Numbered from the stretch's first letter, positions 53,766-63,832 are shown. The stretch is 64,000 nt of DNA from Mucilaginibacter defluvii (GCF_039543225.1 NZ_BAABJI010000001.1:213193-277192); one strand, 5' to 3'. Numbers and translations are program-made. The notes: generated by a model not told the origin, from the sequence alone.

Positions 53766-53944
53766 GCGAATTAAGATTTAGCCGCGGTTAAGTCTTGAGT
53801 TTCACTATTAAAAACTTAACGCTTCAATATCAGCGTGCCAATGGAAGCATACGTTACTTCGTGTATTTAACGATAGCACCGGCCCAATTATCTGATGAGA
53901 GGTTTTTCAATACATGACACTTAAGATTTAGTTGCGGTTTTTTT
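53766..53944 (+). ncRNA. ssrS: 6S RNA (6S-Flavo-like)
   Basis: The region between zapA and rny has no open frame but folds as one long rod. Bases 53782-53800 and 53919-53937 form an uninterrupted 19-bp helix (with G-U pairs). A second helix follows: ATTAAAAACTT pairs with AGGTTTTTCAAT with one bulge. There is then an unpaired central region, and an apical hairpin (GTGC/GCAC and ATACG/CGTGT). A U-run at 53938-53944 ends it like a terminator. This closing-stem, central-bubble and apical-loop architecture, about 160 nt long and at the zapA locus, is that of 6S RNA, which binds housekeeping RNA polymerase. The exact 5' end is uncertain. Confidence 0.85.
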
Positions 53945-53962
53945 ATTTTATAAACTTAAAGA

Positions 53963-55525
53963 ATGGATTTTTTATATGTTATTATCGGGCTGCTGATTGG
54001 TGTCGGGGTTGGCATCGTCATCGGCCGTTTTTTATTACGCAAGCTGTTTAAGGATCAGGAAGTATCTGCACAAAACAAGGTTAAAAAGATATTGAAGGAT
54101 GCGGAGAACAATGCGGAGATATTAAAAAAGAACAAGCTGCTTGAAGCCAAAGAGAAATTTTTGGTATTGAAAGCCGAGCATGAGCAGGATGTAAACCAAA
54201 AAAATAATGCCCTTTCTCAACGTGAAAACGGCATCCGCCAAAAAGAGCAATCACTTAACTCCAAGCTGGAAAATGCCAACCGCAAGGAGCAGGAACTGGA
54301 CAATGTGCGCAAAAATCTGGAAAAGCAAACCGAGATCGCTTTAAAAAAGCAGGAAGAAGTTGATTTGCTGAAGCAAGAGCATGTTAAGCAATTGGAATCT
54401 ATTGCTGGCCTTTCGGCCGAGGAAGCCAAGAACCAGTTGGTAGATAACCTGCGCGAAGAAGCACGCAGCAAAGCCATGGCGCAAATTAAGGATATTGTTG
54501 ACGAGGCTAAGCTTACCGCTACCAAGGAGGCTAAGAAAATAGTTATCCAAACTATACAGCGTACCGCAACAGAGGCAGCTATTGAGAATACGGTTTCTAT
54601 CTTCAACATAGAGAACGATGAGATCAAAGGCCGTATTATTGGTCGTGAGGGGCGTAACATACGTGCGCTTGAGGCAGCTACCGGCATCGAGATTATTGTT
54701 GACGATACGCCGGAGGCGATCATCCTTTCGGGCTTTGACCCGGTAAGGCGCGAGATTGCCCGTTTAGCTATGCACCGCCTGGTTACGGACGGGCGTATAC
54801 ACCCGGCCCGTATTGAGGAGGTGGTGGCCAAAACCAAAAAGCAGATAGAGGAAGAGATTGTGGAGATAGGTGAGCGCACCGTGATTGATTTGGGCATCAA
54901 TGGCCTGCACCCGGAGTTGATCCGTATGGTTGGCCGTATGCGTTACCGTTCATCATACGGACAGAACCTGCTGCAGCACTCACGAGAGGTTGCCAACTTT
55001 TGCGCTACCATGGCGGCTGAATTAGGTCTGAACGTAAAATTGGCTAAACGTGCCGGCTTACTGCACGATATTGGTAAAGTGCCTGATGATAACCCGGAAC
55101 TGCCGCACGCTATTTTGGGTATGCAGCTGGCCGAAAAATATAAAGAACATCCTGAAGTTTGTAACGCCATAGGCGCTCACCACGATGAGATAGAGATGAC
55201 TTCAATGTTGTCGCCTATCATCCAGGTGTGCGATGCCATATCGGGCGCACGTCCCGGTGCACGCCGCGAGGTGGTTGAAAGCTACATTAAACGTTTAAAG
55301 GAGCTGGAAGACCTGGCACTGTCATACCCGGGTGTTGAAAAAACCTTCGCTATACAGGCTGGCCGTGAGCTGCGCGTAGTGGTTGAAAGTGAAAAAATAA
55401 CTGATGCACAATCAGAAGTATTGGCGGCAGATATTTCCAACCGTATACAAACCGAGATGACCTATCCGGGCCAGATCAAGGTAACTGTGATCAGGGAAAC
55501 ACGTTCAGTATCTTACGCAAAATAA
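53963..55525 (+). CDS. rny: Ribonuclease Y
   Basis: The product is 520 residues. An N-terminal membrane anchor ([21 protein letters not shown]) precedes a long coiled coil (about 35-180), a KH domain ([28 protein letters not shown]) and an HD phosphodiesterase domain ([35 protein letters not shown]). It starts mRNA decay by endonucleolytic cleavage at the membrane. Its ATG begins 18 bases after the 6S RNA U-run. A strong terminator follows. Confidence 0.97.
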   Translation: MDFLYVIIGLLIGVGVGIVIGRFLLRKLFKDQEVSAQNKVKKILKDAENNAEILKKNKLLEAKEKFLVLKAEHEQDVNQKNNALSQRENGIRQKEQSLNSKLENANRKEQELDNVRKNLEKQTEIALKKQEEVDLLKQEHVKQLESIAGLSAEEAKNQLVDNLREEARSKAMAQIKDIVDEAKLTATKEAKKIVIQTIQRTATEAAIENTVSIFNIENDEIKGRIIGREGRNIRALEAATGIEIIVDDTPEAIILSGFDPVRREIARLAMHRLVTDGRIHPARIEEVVAKTKKQIEEEIVEIGERTVIDLGINGLHPELIRMVGRMRYRSSYGQNLLQHSREVANFCATMAAELGLNVKLAKRAGLLHDIGKVPDDNPELPHAILGMQLAEKYKEHPEVCNAIGAHHDEIEMTSMLSPIIQVCDAISGARPGARREVVESYIKRLKELEDLALSYPGVEKTFAIQAGRELRVVVESEKITDAQSEVLAADISNRIQTEMTYPGQIKVTVIRETRSVSYAK

Positions 55526-55530
55526 TAACA

Positions 55531-55562
55531 AACCCTCTGCCTGGCAGAGGGTTTTCGCTTTT
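55531..55562 (+). terminator. Intrinsic terminator after rny
   Basis: AACCCTCTG and CAGAGGGTT arms around CCTGG, followed by TTCGCTTTT. Confidence 0.88.
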
Positions 55563-55568
55563 ACTACA

Positions 55569-56102
55569 GTGTCTAAAAATAATACAGCACGAAAATCATC
55601 ATCCAACGCTCAAACTCAGCGCAAGGTACAGCAGCTTTTCGTCGCTTATGAGGCTGCCCATCGGCATCCGGTTAATAAAGTCGTTAGCTATATAGCCACG
55701 CCTCTGCTATTCTTTGGCTTGTTTGCACTGGTTTGGGCCATACCATTTCCGCACATTGATTTTTTAGGACAGTATAATGGTTTTGTTAATTGGGCTTCTT
55801 TTGTGCTGGCTGTAAGTGTATTTTGTTATTATCGGCTGTCGCCGGTGCTTTCATACTTCATCTTGTTTACTTATTTCGCGTTTAGTTTTTTTATCATTAA
55901 ACTCGAGCATTGGGAGCAAGCGGGTGGTCCGGCGTTTCACATAGTGCCGCTAATCATAACTATTGCAGGTATTATCGCCATGATGATTGCTGAAGGTTTT
56001 GAGCAAATGAAACCAGCAACATCAATACGATTGCAAAACCTGCTCATTGGGCCATTATATTTATGGTACCTCATATTAAAGCCATTGCGCCTGAATATTT
56101 AA
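55569..56102 (+). CDS. Mpo1-like (DUF962) membrane protein
   Basis: The product is 177 residues and starts with GTG a few bases after the rny terminator. It has about four hydrophobic segments. AHRHPVNKVVSYIATPLLFFGL near residue 35 resembles the DUF962 family (HxxxNxxxHxxGTP-like), whose yeast member Mpo1 oxidises 2-hydroxy fatty acids. The full histidine pattern is not completely conserved, so the assignment and any enzymatic role are tentative. It is likely co-transcribed only at a low level because of the terminator before it. Confidence 0.7.
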   Translation: MSKNNTARKSSSNAQTQRKVQQLFVAYEAAHRHPVNKVVSYIATPLLFFGLFALVWAIPFPHIDFLGQYNGFVNWASFVLAVSVFCYYRLSPVLSYFILFTYFAFSFFIIKLEHWEQAGGPAFHIVPLIITIAGIIAMMIAEGFEQMKPATSIRLQNLLIGPLYLWYLILKPLRLNI

Positions 56103-56176
56103 GTTGTTAATATTTAATTAACATTTATACTAAATTAAGGTAATGTGTTTGTAACATACCGCTAACATTGGGTTAA

Positions 56177-56184
56177 TAGTTTTG
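56177..56184 (+). promoter_or_regulatory. Putative -7 box of the TonB receptor promoter
   Basis: TAGTTTTG is an exact TAnnTTTG match 22 bases before the GTG start. TTTG at 56148-56151 is 25 bases away, longer than usual for a -33 element. Confidence 0.45.
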
Positions 56185-56206
56185 CGCTTGATTAAAATCA
56201 GATCAA

Positions 56207-58987
56207 GTGAAAAAATTATTTACATTAATTGTTGTCCTGCTCACGCTAAGCTTATCGGCAGGTAACTTATTTGCTCAGTCAACCGGGAAAATAGCCGGTA
56301 AAATCATCGATCAAAAAACAAGTGAAACTCTTATTGGTGCTACCGTAATGGTGCAAGGCACTACAAAAGGTGTTGCCACTAACGTTGATGGCCAGTATAC
56401 GCTTACTTTAGCGCCTGGTCATTACGCAGTAGTGATTAAATACGTAGGCTATCAAACCAAGTCAATTTCTGATGTTGTGGTTAAAGCCAACGCGGTTACC
56501 AACTTAGATGTTACACTATCTGAATCGGCCTCAAATGCATTAGGCGAGGTTGTGGTTAAAGCAACCTATAAGCAAGCATCCGTGGCATCACTGTATGCAG
56601 TTCAAAAAAACAATGCTTCAATTTCAGATGGTATATCTTCAGAACTTATCCGGCGTACACCAGACAGAAGTACAAGTGACGTATTAAAAAGGGTTAGTGG
56701 TACTACTATTCAGGATAATAAATTCGTAGTAGTACGTGGCCTGAGCGATCGTTACAACAACGCATTGCTGGATGGTACCCCGCTACCAAGTACCGAAGCT
56801 AACCGTAAGGCGTTTTCGTTTGATATTGTACCTTCAAACCTTATTGATAACATTGTTATCACAAAAACAGCAACGCCTGATATTCCTGCTGATTTCGCCG
56901 GTGGTACGGTACAGATATCAACCAAAGATATACCTGATCAAAACTTTATGTCGTTTGGTGCCGGTTACAGCTATAACTCGCTCAGTACATTTAAGAATTT
57001 TCAGAGCGGTTACCGCAATACCAGCGATTACTTTGGTTTTGATGGAGGAGCACGCAAATTGCTTAACAATTTCCCTACTACCGATCAAATTGTTAGAAGA
57101 CAATTGAACGCCACGCAAAATATTCAGGCTATCAACTCTCTTAACAATAATTACAATGTGTACAATAAAAACGCTTTCTTAAACCAAAGCTACCAGTTCA
57201 GCATGGGTAACGTGTCGGACATAGGTAAGAATGGAAACCGTTTGGGTACAACATTCGCTTTAACCTACCGTAATTCAGAGGCTACAACTCCTGATATCAG
57301 ACGTAACTATGATGGTTTTGATTATAACGATGATCAATACCGTTTTCAAACCAATGTTGGTGCGTTGTTAAATTTTGGTTACACTTACGGCAAAAGCAAA
57401 ATCACATTTAAAAACTTATATAATCGTATTTTTGATGATCTGTTTACTTACCGCACAGGTGCAAACGTAAATGCATCAACAGTTGATAATAAGTTTTACG
57501 CTTATGACTTGGTGCAAAAGGCCTTATTCAAATCCACCCTTGAGGGCGACCACCAAATAGGTTCGAAAAATGCTAAGATAAACTGGAACCTGGGTTACAG
57601 TAACATTATCAACGATCAGCCCGATCAACGTAAAACCAATTACGCCCAATTTAATGCCGGCGATCCTTATTTAGCAAGCGTTACCACGCTTGGTAAAGCA
57701 AACACCAGGTTATTCTCATACTTAACTGAAGATATTTATTCAGGTAAGGTGGACTATAAAATGCCTGTTAAACTATGGAATCAAACCAGTACCTTTAAAG
57801 TTGGTGTATCATCACAATATCGTGATCGTACATTCAACGCACGTTTTATCGGTTTACTGATTGACGGTAGTAATCCAAATTCAGAGGATGTTCGTCAGCG
57901 CCCAATCGAAACACTTTTTGGCCAGAATGCGATAAACAGCGGGTTATACAGACTTGACGAGATACCCAACCCCAACGATCGTTACACTGCCCATAGCTGG
58001 ACTAACGCCGGTTACGTAATGCTGGATAATAAGATAACAGAAAATTTTAGGGCGGTTTACGGTTTGCGTGTTGAAAAGTTTGATCTTAGCCTGAGTACTA
58101 AAGATGATAGCCAGCCGCAGCCGCGCGCAGAGTTGAATAATGTTGACTTCCTGCCATCGGCTAACTTCACTTACAGCCTGAACCCTAAAACTAACTTAAG
58201 GGCATCATACTATCGTACATTGGCGCGCCCTGAGTTTAGGGAACTTGCCCCTTTCGCGTATTATGATTATGAGATATTGGCTACGCAGATTGGTAACAAT
58301 ACGCTTAAAAGAACGCTGATTGACAACGCCGATTTAAGATACGAATTTTACCCTTCTGCGGGAGAGATCATGTCAGTATCATTGTTCTATAAAAACTTTA
58401 ATAATGCTATCGAGCCATTCATCGATGACGTTAATTCAACTACCACAATATCGTACATCAACAGGCAAGCAGAAGCTTACGGACTTGAACTTGAAGCACG
58501 TAAAACACTCGATTTTATCAGCGAAAATCCATTCTACAAAAATACCACCGTGTACGCCAACTTTGCGTTAACGCGTTCAAAAGTTCGCAATCCTGATATT
58601 GGTAACCCGATTGAAAAGGAAAGGCCGCTTGTTGGCCAGTCGCCGTATGTAATTAACGGCGGTATTCAGCATATGGCTTATAACAACAAGTTGTCACTTA
58701 ACATACTTTATAACCGTTTAGGCCGCAGGATATTTTACGCCGGTGGTTCCCGCTTCCCAAGTGTTTACGAGAACCCGAGAGATGTAGTTGACCTACAGGT
58801 AGGGTACAAGGTTATTAAAAGTAAAGGCGAAATAAAATTATCAGCCAGCGATATATTTAATCAAAAAAATGCTTTCTACTATGATATAGATGGTAACAAG
58901 AAATATGATACCGCAGGTGGTGATCTTGACTTTAAGCGCTACAACTTGGGTACTACAATTTCATTATCATTCAATTATACATTCTAA
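56207..58987 (+). CDS. TonB-dependent receptor with CarboxypepD_reg domain
   Basis: The product is 926 residues, starting at GTG, which gives a proper signal peptide (...SAGNLFAQS). A CarboxypepD_reg-like domain (about 28-110, GKIAGKIIDQKTSETLIGATVMVQG) is followed by a plug (DVLKRVSGTTIQDNKFVVVRGLSDRYNNALLDGTPLPS) and a 22-strand barrel ending TISLSFNYTF. The DxxxxxSxxxRGLxxRYN pattern differs from SusC proteins and resembles classic TonB receptors. It probably works with the lipoprotein encoded 90 bases later. The ligand is unknown. Confidence 0.92.
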   Translation: MKKLFTLIVVLLTLSLSAGNLFAQSTGKIAGKIIDQKTSETLIGATVMVQGTTKGVATNVDGQYTLTLAPGHYAVVIKYVGYQTKSISDVVVKANAVTNLDVTLSESASNALGEVVVKATYKQASVASLYAVQKNNASISDGISSELIRRTPDRSTSDVLKRVSGTTIQDNKFVVVRGLSDRYNNALLDGTPLPSTEANRKAFSFDIVPSNLIDNIVITKTATPDIPADFAGGTVQISTKDIPDQNFMSFGAGYSYNSLSTFKNFQSGYRNTSDYFGFDGGARKLLNNFPTTDQIVRRQLNATQNIQAINSLNNNYNVYNKNAFLNQSYQFSMGNVSDIGKNGNRLGTTFALTYRNSEATTPDIRRNYDGFDYNDDQYRFQTNVGALLNFGYTYGKSKITFKNLYNRIFDDLFTYRTGANVNASTVDNKFYAYDLVQKALFKSTLEGDHQIGSKNAKINWNLGYSNIINDQPDQRKTNYAQFNAGDPYLASVTTLGKANTRLFSYLTEDIYSGKVDYKMPVKLWNQTSTFKVGVSSQYRDRTFNARFIGLLIDGSNPNSEDVRQRPIETLFGQNAINSGLYRLDEIPNPNDRYTAHSWTNAGYVMLDNKITENFRAVYGLRVEKFDLSLSTKDDSQPQPRAELNNVDFLPSANFTYSLNPKTNLRASYYRTLARPEFRELAPFAYYDYEILATQIGNNTLKRTLIDNADLRYEFYPSAGEIMSVSLFYKNFNNAIEPFIDDVNSTTTISYINRQAEAYGLELEARKTLDFISENPFYKNTTVYANFALTRSKVRNPDIGNPIEKERPLVGQSPYVINGGIQHMAYNNKLSLNILYNRLGRRIFYAGGSRFPSVYENPRDVVDLQVGYKVIKSKGEIKLSASDIFNQKNAFYYDIDGNKKYDTAGGDLDFKRYNLGTTISLSFNYTF

Positions 58988-59077
58988 TAACAATATGGTA
59001 ACCTATTGTTAAATACCGATTAACGGTAATTTAACAAAGCGGGATGAATTTTACAGAAAATTTCAAAGAAGATAAAA

Positions 59078-60514
59078 ATGAAAAAACAATTATTATTTCT
59101 TGCTCTATCACTATCGGTTTTGGTTACCGCTTGTAGCAAAAGAGACAGCACGATTGATCCGGTAATTCCAGGCGGAGGCGAAGAGACATCGGACGTGGTT
59201 GAGGTTACTGGTGATATTTCAGCAAATACAACTTGGAAAGCCGACAAAATATATCTTTTAAAAGGTTTCGTATTTGTAACTAATGGCGCTACGCTTACTA
59301 TTGAGCCGGGTACTATTATAAAAGGTGATAAAGTTACTTTAGGTACATTAACTATAACCCGCGGTTCAAAAATAAATGCCACCGGTACTGTTGATAAGCC
59401 AATTGTGTTTACTTCAAGTTTCCCTGCTGGTGCACGTGCCGCTGGTGACTGGGGTGGTTTGATCCTTTTAGGTAAAGCTCCTGTTAACAAAGCGGAAGGC
59501 GTAAAAATTGAAGGCGGCCTTGATCCTAAGGGTGATGCTGCTAAATATATCCAATACGGCGGTACTGACGCAAATGACAATTCAGGTACATTAAAATATG
59601 TACGTGTTGAATATGCCGGTGTAGCATTCTCCCCTGATAACGAAATAAACGGTATCACTTTTGGTGGTGTTGGTGCAGGTACTACAATTGATTATGTTCA
59701 GGTTTACCGTTCAGGTGACGACGCTTTTGAGTGGTTTGGTGGTACTGTAAACGCTAAACACTTATTAGCTATTGGTACTTGGGATGATGACTTCGATACA
59801 GATTATGGTTACTCAGGTCACATCCAGTTTGGTTTAGCTCAACGCTATCCAACTTTAGCTGATATTTCCGGTTCTAACGGTTTTGAGTCTGATAACGATG
59901 GTTCAGGAACTAATGATGCTCCTCAAACTTCAGCTGTATTTTCAAACATGACTATCATCGGCCCTGCAGTAAGCGCTTCTAACAGCATTAACGGTAACTA
60001 CCAACACGCTGCTCAAATACGCCGTAACTCTGCTATCAGCATTTATAACTCTGTATTCGCTGGTTTCCCTCAAGGTATTTACATTGACGACTCAAAAGTT
60101 GTTACTGCAAAAGCTACTACAGCTAATTACCTTGCCGGTCGTTTAGCATTTGCTAATAACCTGATTTACGGTTGTAACAGAAGCAATGCCGAAGTTAAAG
60201 GTGAAAATAAAGTTGATTTTGAAACTGCTTTACGTGCGGCTAACACTTTCGATGCTGCACTGTTTGCTAATGCGGTAATTACTGATCCTTACAAATTCTC
60301 ATCAGATTACGCTAATGCAGGTACACCAAACTTTACGGTTATAGCTGACAAAGCCGCTGCAACCGGCGCCCTCTTCACAGCTACTAAGCTAACTAACGAT
60401 TTCTTTACTAAAGTTGAGTATCGTGGTGCTTTTGGTACCGAGAACTGGGCTGCTGGCTGGACTAACTTTGATCCTCAAAAAACAGCTTATACCACTCCGG
60501 GCGCTGTTAAATAA
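59078..60514 (+). CDS. Beta-helix surface lipoprotein paired with a TonB receptor
   Basis: The product is 478 residues. The signal ends in the lipobox SVLVTACSK, followed by a Gly/Pro-rich linker. The main body shows right-handed parallel beta-helix features: GFVFVTNGATLTIEPGTIIKGD near residue 60-85, GTLTITRGSKINATGTVDKPIVFTSS and GTLKYVRVEYAG. The end is the typical WAAGWTNFDPQKTAY. Codon use is richer in A/T than neighbouring genes and strongly biased toward a few codons, as in highly expressed genes. The family has no firm function; a ligand-capturing partner of the receptor is inferred. A terminator follows. Confidence 0.85.
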   Translation: MKKQLLFLALSLSVLVTACSKRDSTIDPVIPGGGEETSDVVEVTGDISANTTWKADKIYLLKGFVFVTNGATLTIEPGTIIKGDKVTLGTLTITRGSKINATGTVDKPIVFTSSFPAGARAAGDWGGLILLGKAPVNKAEGVKIEGGLDPKGDAAKYIQYGGTDANDNSGTLKYVRVEYAGVAFSPDNEINGITFGGVGAGTTIDYVQVYRSGDDAFEWFGGTVNAKHLLAIGTWDDDFDTDYGYSGHIQFGLAQRYPTLADISGSNGFESDNDGSGTNDAPQTSAVFSNMTIIGPAVSASNSINGNYQHAAQIRRNSAISIYNSVFAGFPQGIYIDDSKVVTAKATTANYLAGRLAFANNLIYGCNRSNAEVKGENKVDFETALRAANTFDAALFANAVITDPYKFSSDYANAGTPNFTVIADKAAATGALFTATKLTNDFFTKVEYRGAFGTENWAAGWTNFDPQKTAYTTPGAVK

Positions 60515-60531
60515 TCAAATAACAACTACAT

Positions 60532-60567
60532 AAAAAAGGGTTGGCAATTTTGCCAACCCTTTTTTTG
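60532..60567. terminator. Bidirectional intrinsic terminator
   Basis: A6, GGGTTGGCA, loop, TGCCAACCC and T7 between the convergent beta-helix and acyltransferase genes. Confidence 0.93.
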
Positions 60568-62322
60568 TTATGAGCTTTTCGCAAGTTTTTCCAGCATCTC
60601 CTGCGGAACCTTTTCGAGGTCAAGCACCAGGAAGCCGTCCAGCGAATCGGCAAACTTAGGGTCGATATTAAAACAAATGATCTTGGCATTTAAGCCGATG
60701 TACTGGCGAAGCAATACAGGTACCTTCATGCTGCGCACCTCAATGTCAGATATAATGCTGTCAAGCATCTTAAAGTTATCCTCGCCGCCTTTCAATATAT
60801 CCGCATCAACGCTGGAGAAGTCAACCTTAAACTTTTTGCGCGGTTTAACATACTGCGCCAATTCATGGTCAAAGTGATTGCGGTTGATGTAATCAACAAT
60901 GAGCGATTTTGATAGCTTGGAGAAGGAGTTGCTAATGCTAACCGGCCCGATCAGGTAACGGTAACGTGGGTTTTCAACCAAAAAGCGAAAAATTCCCTTC
61001 CACATCAGGAAAAGCGGTATGGGTTTTTGCTGGTATTCCTTACGGATGAACGACCGGCCAAGCTCCAAACTTTTACGCAGCACCGGCATTAATTGAGATT
61101 TTATTTTGAATAACTCGGCTACATAAAAGCCTTTTTTGCCCATGCTGTAAAATATCTCATCGCCCAGGCCTATTCGGTATGCGCCAACAATCTTCTTAGC
61201 CTCAATGTCCCATATAAAAAGGTGATGATAATAGATGTCGTACTCATCAAGGTCGATCTTTTTATTAGTGCCTTCGCCCACTTCTCTGAAAGTAATTTCA
61301 CGGAGGCGGCCAATCTCCCTTATTACGCAAGGCACCGTAGATGGGGGAGCAATAAATAGTTCGTAATTGCCCTCTGCCACATAGCGGTATTTCTGGCGTA
61401 AAGTCGATATCTCTTTTTCAAGCACTGTGGCGTCTGTTTCAGCTACAATCTCTTCGGGCGTTTTACGTATCTTGAACAGGTTACTCGGACTAAACAGTTT
61501 TTTCTCCTCGGCCAAACCGGCACCCAGGGCATAAGTTTTAGCGCGTAAAAAGCTTAGTACTTTAGTACTGTTGTTATTATCGGGGATATCAGTGTACTGA
61601 ATAGGCTTGCCAATGCGCAGCTTAATAGTATGCCCCTGCTTGTTGAACAACTCCGACGGTAGCTTAGCCGTGCGCAGGGTAGGGTGTATAAGGCTGAGTA
61701 AATTAAAAATCAGGCCATTATTACCATGGAAATAAACAGGTACCACGGGTACTTTTGCTTTAGCGATGATTTTTCCTACCACCGGATGCCATAGCTTATC
61801 TGTAACCTCACGCTGGTCAATCTGGAAAGTTGATACCTCGCCGGCCGGGAATATCCCGATAGGGGTACCATTGGTTAACAGTTCGAGAGTGTTTTTTAAA
61901 CCGCTTATGCTCGATGAATGGTCGATGTTTTCAAACGGGTTCACCGCGATAAAGTATTCAGCCAGGTTAGGTATTTTTTTTAGCAAAAAGTTGGCCATTA
62001 TTTTGGCGTCAGGCCTTACCGTACAAAGCATCTTGAGTAATACCATGCCCTCAATACCACCGTACGGATGGTTAGCAATAGCGATGAAGCCACCTTCGCG
62101 CGGTATGTTTTTAAGATCGGCCTCATCATATTCAATGTTAACACCGCAGCCCTCAAGTATGGCGTCAACAAAATCAGGCCCTTGTTTGGGTTGAGCCTGG
62201 GCAAACAAATCGTTCACCTGGTTTATTTTCATCAACTCCATCAGCAACGAGGCAAGTCCGGGCATTTTTAGCTTGTCCAGCTTGGTGGCTTTCGCGAATT
62301 CGTCGGTAGTTATTATTTTCAT
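60568..62322 (-). CDS. olsF: Bifunctional acyltransferase OlsF (ornithine/amino lipid synthesis)
   Basis: The product is 584 residues with two domains. The N-terminal half (about 60-250) is a PlsC-like acyltransferase with ANHPYGGIEG (His85) and GIFPAGEVSTFQ. The C-terminal half (about 310-500) is an OlsB-like GNAT domain (CVIREIGRLREITFREVGEG, HHLFIWDIEAKKIVGAYRIG). This order matches OlsF of Serratia and Flavobacterium johnsoniae, where one protein performs both acylations of ornithine to make ornithine lipid. The amino acid acylated here could also be glycine or another residue. Membrane-associated, not integral. Confidence 0.82.
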   Translation of the reverse strand: MKIITTDEFAKATKLDKLKMPGLASLLMELMKINQVNDLFAQAQPKQGPDFVDAILEGCGVNIEYDEADLKNIPREGGFIAIANHPYGGIEGMVLLKMLCTVRPDAKIMANFLLKKIPNLAEYFIAVNPFENIDHSSSISGLKNTLELLTNGTPIGIFPAGEVSTFQIDQREVTDKLWHPVVGKIIAKAKVPVVPVYFHGNNGLIFNLLSLIHPTLRTAKLPSELFNKQGHTIKLRIGKPIQYTDIPDNNNSTKVLSFLRAKTYALGAGLAEEKKLFSPSNLFKIRKTPEEIVAETDATVLEKEISTLRQKYRYVAEGNYELFIAPPSTVPCVIREIGRLREITFREVGEGTNKKIDLDEYDIYYHHLFIWDIEAKKIVGAYRIGLGDEIFYSMGKKGFYVAELFKIKSQLMPVLRKSLELGRSFIRKEYQQKPIPLFLMWKGIFRFLVENPRYRYLIGPVSISNSFSKLSKSLIVDYINRNHFDHELAQYVKPRKKFKVDFSSVDADILKGGEDNFKMLDSIISDIEVRSMKVPVLLRQYIGLNAKIICFNIDPKFADSLDGFLVLDLEKVPQEMLEKLAKSS

Positions 62323-62407
62323 TTAGTTAATGTAATCAGGTAATCGTGCACAAAAAAAATTAAATATCCGCAATTTTATCTAATATTGATAGTGTAGCCC
62401 ATTCAAT

Positions 62408-63241
62408 ATGTCATATTTAAATAAGCAGCTGGCAATAACTAAAAAAACGTGGAATGGGCTGGTTGTATTATTCTGTATCATTATACTTGTACTTATTGCT
62501 AAGCTTTATGTAAGTGATATCACCGCTGATGTTATTGATGATAAGGCGTTAATAGCTCTCGTGAGTAAGTTAACTAGCGCACCTGTCGAAACTAAATATG
62601 CTGTATCGGGAATAAAAAAGTTCAATCCTGATACACTATCATCATCGGGCTGGCAAGGGCTGGGTTTAACTGAAAGGCAGGTCGCTGTTATTATACATTA
62701 TAAACAAAAAGGAGGTAGGTTTTTTACCAAGGCAGATGTAGCTAAGCTTTACAGTATTTCGTCAGATAAATATAAACAGCTTGAGCCCTTTATTGACCTG
62801 CCCGAAGGTAAGTCTGGTTATGCGCATAAAGTTAAATTAACCGTGCCGCTGGAGTTAAACAGCGCAGATACCGCGATGCTAAAAACCGTTTATGGTATAG
62901 GCCCCGCCTTTGCAAAACGGATTGTTAAGTACAGGGAATTGCTCGGCGGTTTTCACAGTAAGCAACAATTACTCGAAGTTTATGGTGTTGATGCAGATAA
63001 GTACCGGGAAATAGTCAGCCAGGTTAAAGTAAATCCGGCATCTATTAAAAAGATTGACATTAACACGGCGGAAGCTAACGAACTGAACCGTTTGCCTTAC
63101 CTGAGTTACAAGCAGGCTAACGCCATTGTACAATACCGGTTACAGCACGGCGAATATTTATCGGCCAATGATTTAGCAGATATTGCGATATTAGACGCCG
63201 CAACTATAAATAAGATAAAGCCATATTTAGTATTTAAATGA
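62408..63241 (+). CDS. ComEA-like helix-hairpin-helix protein
   Basis: The product is 277 residues. One N-terminal membrane segment (about 17-34, NGLVVLFCIIILVLIAKLYV) anchors it. The rest has repeated helix-hairpin-helix units: LNSADTAMLKTVYGIGPAFAKRIVKYRELLGGF and IDINTAEANELNRLPYLSYKQANAIVQYR. An earlier, more degenerate copy begins FNPDTLSSSGWQGLGL. Such membrane-bound HhH proteins bind DNA in competence or are of unknown use in Bacteroidota. The stop overlaps the apt ATG as ATGA. Confidence 0.9.
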   Translation: MSYLNKQLAITKKTWNGLVVLFCIIILVLIAKLYVSDITADVIDDKALIALVSKLTSAPVETKYAVSGIKKFNPDTLSSSGWQGLGLTERQVAVIIHYKQKGGRFFTKADVAKLYSISSDKYKQLEPFIDLPEGKSGYAHKVKLTVPLELNSADTAMLKTVYGIGPAFAKRIVKYRELLGGFHSKQQLLEVYGVDADKYREIVSQVKVNPASIKKIDINTAEANELNRLPYLSYKQANAIVQYRLQHGEYLSANDLADIAILDAATINKIKPYLVFK

Positions 63242-63765
63242 TAGCGCAAAAAATAAAGCAGGCCATACGCGATATACCTGACTTTCCGAAGCCTGGAGTA
63301 GTTTTTAAAGATATCACCCCTATATTAAAGGATGCTGAATTATGCAGCGTCATTACCGACGCGTTTGTTGAGCAGCTTAAAGGCAAACACATTGATGCCG
63401 TTGCCGGTGTTGAAAGCAGGGGCTTTTTGTTTGGGCTTACCTTGGCCAACAAACTGGGCGTACCATTTGTGCCCGTGCGTAAGGCCGGTAAGCTGCCGTT
63501 TGCCGTAAAGCAAAAGGTTTACGATCTGGAATATGGTACCGCCACCATTGAATTGCATACCGATGCTTTTGAACCTGGCGCGCGGATATTAATTCATGAT
63601 GATTTACTGGCTACAGGAGGTACCGTAAGCGCAGCCAGCGAACTTATACAGGAGATGGGCGGCAAAGTGGCCGGTTTTACCTTTGTAGTGGGCCTCGGTT
63701 TTTTAAACGGCCGCGAGCGTATAGCGTCAGTTAGCGATAATATTATTGTACTGGCCGAGTACTAA
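63238..63765 (+). CDS. apt: Adenine phosphoribosyltransferase
   Basis: The product is 175 residues. It salvages adenine to AMP with PRPP. The IRDIPDFPKPGVVFKDITPIL start, GVESRGFLFGLTLANKLGVPFVPVRKAGKLP and the PRPP motif ARILIHDDLLATGGT are typical of the family. It overlaps the ComEA-like gene by 4 bases and is probably translationally coupled to it. Confidence 0.97.
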   Translation: MIAQKIKQAIRDIPDFPKPGVVFKDITPILKDAELCSVITDAFVEQLKGKHIDAVAGVESRGFLFGLTLANKLGVPFVPVRKAGKLPFAVKQKVYDLEYGTATIELHTDAFEPGARILIHDDLLATGGTVSAASELIQEMGGKVAGFTFVVGLGFLNGRERIASVSDNIIVLAEY

Positions 63766-63832
63766 AATACAAGTGCTTATTAATCATTAAAATAAAACGC
63801 AATCAGCACTTTAAAAATTAAAACTTTATATC

